Shown: positions 4,332-7,225 of the stretch, piece after piece
Layout of the letters: each line of letters begins with the position of its first letter
Numbering within the stretch: the first letter of the stretch is position 1
From: an uncultured Eggerthellaceae bacterium
Lineage (GTDB): Bacteria; Actinomycetota; Coriobacteriia; Coriobacteriales; Eggerthellaceae
Assembly: GCA_948829205.1 (NCBI GenBank)
Contig: CAQLOA010000064.1
Span: forward strand, 1-7,225
Length of the DNA: 7,225 bases
Direction: 5' to 3'
Notes under the pieces: generated by a model
Databases searched by the model: none
What the model was told of the DNA's origin: nothing
Seen by the model: only the letters and a program-made list of their open reading frames with translations
Made by a program: the position numbers and the translations under genes

Positions 4332-6863
4332 ATGCCGGACAACACGACAGGAAACCCAGCAATGAACCCAAACAACGAAACGATGCAGAACGCAAGCGCG
4401 CTCGAAAGCATCGAATCAGTGCGCAACAACATAATCGACGAGGTGCGTCGCCGGTTCGCCATTCCCATCGAGGAGGCCACGCCCACGCAGGTTTACGAAT
4501 CCGTGAGCCGCTGCGTTCGCGACGACGTGTTGGATGCCTGGATATCGGGCCGCACGTCCACGCAGCGCACGGGAGCCAAGTGTCTCATCTACCTGTCGGC
4601 AGAGTTCCTGGTGGGAAGGTTGCTGACGAACAACCTAATAAACATAGGAAAGCGCGACGTCTACAAGGAAGCGCTGGCCGGGCTTGGCTATTCCCTGGAT
4701 GAGATCGAGGAATGCGAAAGCGACCCTGCGTTGGGCAACGGCGGACTGGGCAGGTTGGCGTCATGCTTTCTGGACAGCCTTGCCACGATGGGCCTTCCCG
4801 CCATGGGATACGGCATCCGCTACGAACACGGCTTCTTCCGCCAGGAAATCATCGACGGGCAGCAAGTGGAGGTTCCCGACACGTGGATGCTTGACGGCGA
4901 CGTGTGGGAGACCGAACGGAGCGACCGCACCTTCGAGGTGCGTTTCGGGGGCACCGTGGAAGAGAGGTGGGGAAGCGACGGCAACCTGTGCGTCGAATAC
5001 CACGACTACCAGTCGGTGTTGGCGAAGCCGTACGACATGCCCGTGGTGGGCTTCCATTCGCCATACATAGGAACGCTGCGCCTTTGGGCGGCCGTGGCTC
5101 CGAAGCAGCTCGACCTGGTCGAGTTCAACCGCGGCGACTACACCAATGCGGCGGCCGACCGAGAGCTGGCGGAGTCCATTTCCAAGGTGCTTTACCCCGA
5201 GGACAGCCATCCGCAGGGCAAGGAGTTGCGCCTTCGCCAGCAGTACTTCCTGATCTCGGCCACCATGCAGCAGGTGGTCGACTCGCACAAGCGCCGCAAC
5301 GGCGACCTTCGCACCCTTCCTGACAAGATCGCCGTGCAGATCAACGACACCCATCCGACGCTTGCCATCCCCGAGCTCATCCGCATCCTCATAGACAACG
5401 AGGGGTTCTCGTGGGAAGAGGCCGTCGACATCGCCGAACGCACGTTCAACTACACGAATCACACGATCATGCCCGAGGCGTTGGAGAAGTGGCCGGCAAG
5501 CCTGATGCAGAAGCTTCTGCCACGCATCTACCGCATCATCGAGACCATCGACGCGCGCCTGCGGGACCGTATCTGGCAGCTGCATCCCGGCGACTCGGAC
5601 CGCATCTCGAGGATGGCGGTGATCTGCGACGGGCAGGTGCGCATGGCGAACCTGTGCGTGCTGATGAGCGGGCACGTGAACGGCGTTTCTCAGCTTCACG
5701 GAAGGCTGCTGAAGACGCAGCTGTTCCGCGACTTCTACACCAACAGCCCCGAGCGCTTCCTGGGGATAACGAACGGCATAACGCAGCGCCGATGGCTTGC
5801 GGTGGCGAACCCGGCGCTGGACGCGCTGGTGAACGACACCATCGGCGGCGGGTTCATGAAGGACTGGACGAAGCTTCAGGAGCTTGTGCCCTATGCCGAC
5901 GATCCGGCTTTCAGGCAGCGGTTCGCCGAAGTGAAGCTCGGGAACAAGCAGCGCTTCTCCGAGTGGCTCGAGCGCACGCATGGGCTCTCCGTCGACCCGG
6001 ACTCGTTCGTGGACGTGCAGGCGAAGAGGCTGCACGAATACAAACGCCAGCTTCTCAAGGCCTTGCACATCCTTAGCATCTACGACGGCATTCTGGAAGG
6101 CCGCATACAGGGGATGCCGAAGACCACGTTCGTCTTCGCGGCGAAGGCGGCCCCTGGCTACAGGCGTGCCAAGGAAATAATCCGCCTGATCAACTCCATC
6201 TCGCAGCTTGTCGCTGCCGACGAGCGCACGCGCGGCGTCATCTCGGTCGTGTTCGTGCCGAACTACGACGTCAGCACGGCGCAACATCTCATTCCGGCCA
6301 CGGACCTTTCCGAACAGATATCCACCGCAGGTTTGGAGGCCTCGGGCACGGGCAACATGAAGTTCATGATGAACGGTGCGCTGACCATAGGCACCATGGA
6401 CGGCGCGAACATCGAGATGTCCGAACAGGTGGGCCCCGAGAACATGTTCATCTTCGGCGCACGCGTGGAAGAGCTGGACCGCATGCGTGAAGAGGGTTCG
6501 TACGATCCGCAGGCCGTCATGCGCGCCGACGCCAGGCTAGAGAAGGCGCTTGGGCACCTGGTCGACGGAAGCCTGCCGACTTCCGACGGCGGCAGGTTCG
6601 ACGACCTGTATCACTCTCTGGTGCAGCCGGGCGGCGACGCCTACTTCGTGCTGCATGACTTCGACGCCTACGACAAGGCCTTCTGGGAGGCCCAGCGCGT
6701 GTATGGCGACCGTGACGAGTGGCTGCGGCGTGCGGTTCTTAACACGGCGAAGTCGGGCTACTTCAGTTCCGACAGGACCATCGCGGAATACAACGACGCC
6801 ATCTGGCACCTCGAGCCCGTGGGCGATTTCGAGGACGTTCCCGAGCAAGGCATCGAGGCGTAA
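4332..6863 (+). CDS. glgP: Glycogen/maltodextrin phosphorylase
   Basis: This cytoplasmic PLP enzyme (GT35) releases glucose-1-phosphate from alpha-1,4-glucan ends. The 843-residue length equals the classical family size. Seen, numbered from ATG 4332: ALGNGGLGRLASCFLDSLAT from A133, the NDTHPT motif with H341, YTNHT with the catalytic-type H377, NGITQRRWL, KRLHEYKRQLL with K565, R566 and K571, and the PLP signature EASGTGNMKFMMN (669-681) in which K677 is the Schiff-base lysine. The C-terminus SSDRTIAEYNDAIW is typical. No active-site residue looks lost. ATG 4332 has GAAGG five bases upstream, buried in a hairpin; ATG 4362, with AGGA (4349-4352) nine bases upstream, is a real alternative that would remove a ten-residue N/P-rich extension. 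It has its own promoter and is followed after 6 bases by a probable GH13 enzyme, together forming a glycogen-breakdown unit. MalP-type preference for maltodextrin cannot be excluded. Confidence 0.97.
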   Translation: MPDNTTGNPAMNPNNETMQNASALESIESVRNNIIDEVRRRFAIPIEEATPTQVYESVSRCVRDDVLDAWISGRTSTQRTGAKCLIYLSAEFLVGRLLTNNLINIGKRDVYKEALAGLGYSLDEIEECESDPALGNGGLGRLASCFLDSLATMGLPAMGYGIRYEHGFFRQEIIDGQQVEVPDTWMLDGDVWETERSDRTFEVRFGGTVEERWGSDGNLCVEYHDYQSVLAKPYDMPVVGFHSPYIGTLRLWAAVAPKQLDLVEFNRGDYTNAAADRELAESISKVLYPEDSHPQGKELRLRQQYFLISATMQQVVDSHKRRNGDLRTLPDKIAVQINDTHPTLAIPELIRILIDNEGFSWEEAVDIAERTFNYTNHTIMPEALEKWPASLMQKLLPRIYRIIETIDARLRDRIWQLHPGDSDRISRMAVICDGQVRMANLCVLMSGHVNGVSQLHGRLLKTQLFRDFYTNSPERFLGITNGITQRRWLAVANPALDALVNDTIGGGFMKDWTKLQELVPYADDPAFRQRFAEVKLGNKQRFSEWLERTHGLSVDPDSFVDVQAKRLHEYKRQLLKALHILSIYDGILEGRIQGMPKTTFVFAAKAAPGYRRAKEIIRLINSISQLVAADERTRGVISVVFVPNYDVSTAQHLIPATDLSEQISTAGLEASGTGNMKFMMNGALTIGTMDGANIEMSEQVGPENMFIFGARVEELDRMREEGSYDPQAVMRADARLEKALGHLVDGSLPTSDGGRFDDLYHSLVQPGGDAYFVLHDFDAYDKAFWEAQRVYGDRDEWLRRAVLNTAKSGYFSSDRTIAEYNDAIWHLEPVGDFEDVPEQGIEA

Positions 6864-6869
6864 CCGCTT

Positions 6870-7225
6870 TTGGCCGACCTTGCCTATCTGACGCGAGCGT
6901 TCTCGCACGACCCCGTGCGGCGATCCGACCGTTCGCCTTCGGGGGCCGTTCCCTCCGGCACGGAGGTCGCGTTGACGCTGCGCGTCGGGCCCGAGGCGCG
7001 CGAGCATGTGGTTGAGGCGTTCCTGATGGTGGACGACGAGGAACGCGTGAGCGTCGTGCCGATGGAGCCATGCGAGGAGGGCTATCGGGCAAGCGTCGAC
7101 ACGTCCGGCGATCCACGCGTGCTGTTCTACCGGTTCGCCGTGAACACGGATGCGGGCGCTATCGTCTATGGCGCTCGTTCGGATGAAACTTCCACGGCGG
7201 GATGTGCTGGCGTGTGTCGGGGGGC
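6870..7225 (+). CDS. Probable GH13 alpha-glucan hydrolase, N-terminal domain (3' partial)
   Basis: An open frame of 118 codons runs off the right edge. The only reasonable start is TTG 6870, because the in-frame glgP stop (6861-6863) lies just upstream and family-like sequence begins at once; GAGG (6855-6858) inside glgP is a weak Shine-Dalgarno 11 bases away. Residues 13-38, HDPVRRSDRSPSGAVPSG then TEVALTLR, followed by a spaced PMEP, LFYRFAV (85-91) and IVYGARSD, follow the pattern of the N-terminal beta-sandwich that precedes the (beta/alpha)8 barrel of many bacterial GH13 enzymes (neopullulanase, cyclomaltodextrinase or alpha-glucosidase types). The barrel and its catalytic Asp/Glu/Asp residues are beyond the window, so the specific activity is unknown. 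The 6-base gap after glgP and the non-ATG start suggest coupled, reduced translation. The role fits hydrolysis of dextrins left by the phosphorylase. A glycogen branching or debranching enzyme is an alternative. Confidence 0.7.
   Translation, partial: MADLAYLTRAFSHDPVRRSDRSPSGAVPSGTEVALTLRVGPEAREHVVEAFLMVDDEERVSVVPMEPCEEGYRASVDTSGDPRVLFYRFAVNTDAGAIVYGARSDETSTAGCAGVCRG

Noticed and set aside
4761..6287. 508-codon open frame on the minus strand inside glgP
   Set aside because: It lies opposite the most conserved part of glgP, has an Arg/Val/His-biased composition, no domain and no ribosome-binding site.

Overview
The window is high-GC and tightly packed, apart from a more AT-rich spacer near its middle. 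It most resembles a gut actinobacterium of the Coriobacteriia, probably the Eggerthellaceae (Eggerthella, Slackia, Gordonibacter or relatives). The basis is a molybdopterin oxidoreductase encoded with a very small Fe-S subunit and a major facilitator (MFS) transporter, an arrangement those genomes carry in many copies. The assignment comes from recognising gene content, not from a database search.

Region 1 (2-3209) is a three-gene operon on the + strand. It holds the C-terminal three quarters or so of a DMSO-reductase-superfamily catalytic subunit, cut by the left edge; a 111-residue Fe-S electron-transfer subunit starting with GTG 2 bases later; and a 412-residue 12-helix MFS transporter 14 bases after that. 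A strong intrinsic terminator (3324-3354) follows. No membrane anchor and no TorD-type chaperone is seen in the window. The likely scheme is that the transporter carries a small, probably organic, substrate or product, while the molybdoenzyme reduces it with electrons delivered by the small ferredoxin-like subunit. Catechol dehydroxylases and other anaerobic reductases of gut Eggerthellaceae are organised this way, but the substrate cannot be read from the sequence.

Region 2 (3210-3743) has the terminator, a weak promoter with an operator-like dyad, and a 65-residue cysteine-rich zinc-ribbon-like protein of unknown function. Its start is best placed at a TTG behind a strong Shine-Dalgarno.

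Region 3 (3744-4331) is a 588-base spacer without a credible gene. It contains a 229-base element bounded by two 47-base arms in inverted orientation (40 of 47 positions identical). Two further inverted repeats follow, then a good sigma70-type promoter (TTGTAC-17-TAGAAT). The short leader has a tandem TCGAACT repeat and a hairpin that buries the Shine-Dalgarno of the next gene.

Region 4 (4332-7225) is a glycogen-degradation unit. A complete glycogen/maltodextrin phosphorylase (glgP) with all signature residues is followed 6 bases later by the TTG-started N-terminus of a probable GH13 alpha-glucan hydrolase, cut by the right edge. GlgP would release glucose-1-phosphate from chain ends, and the GH13 enzyme would act on the remaining dextrin or branches.
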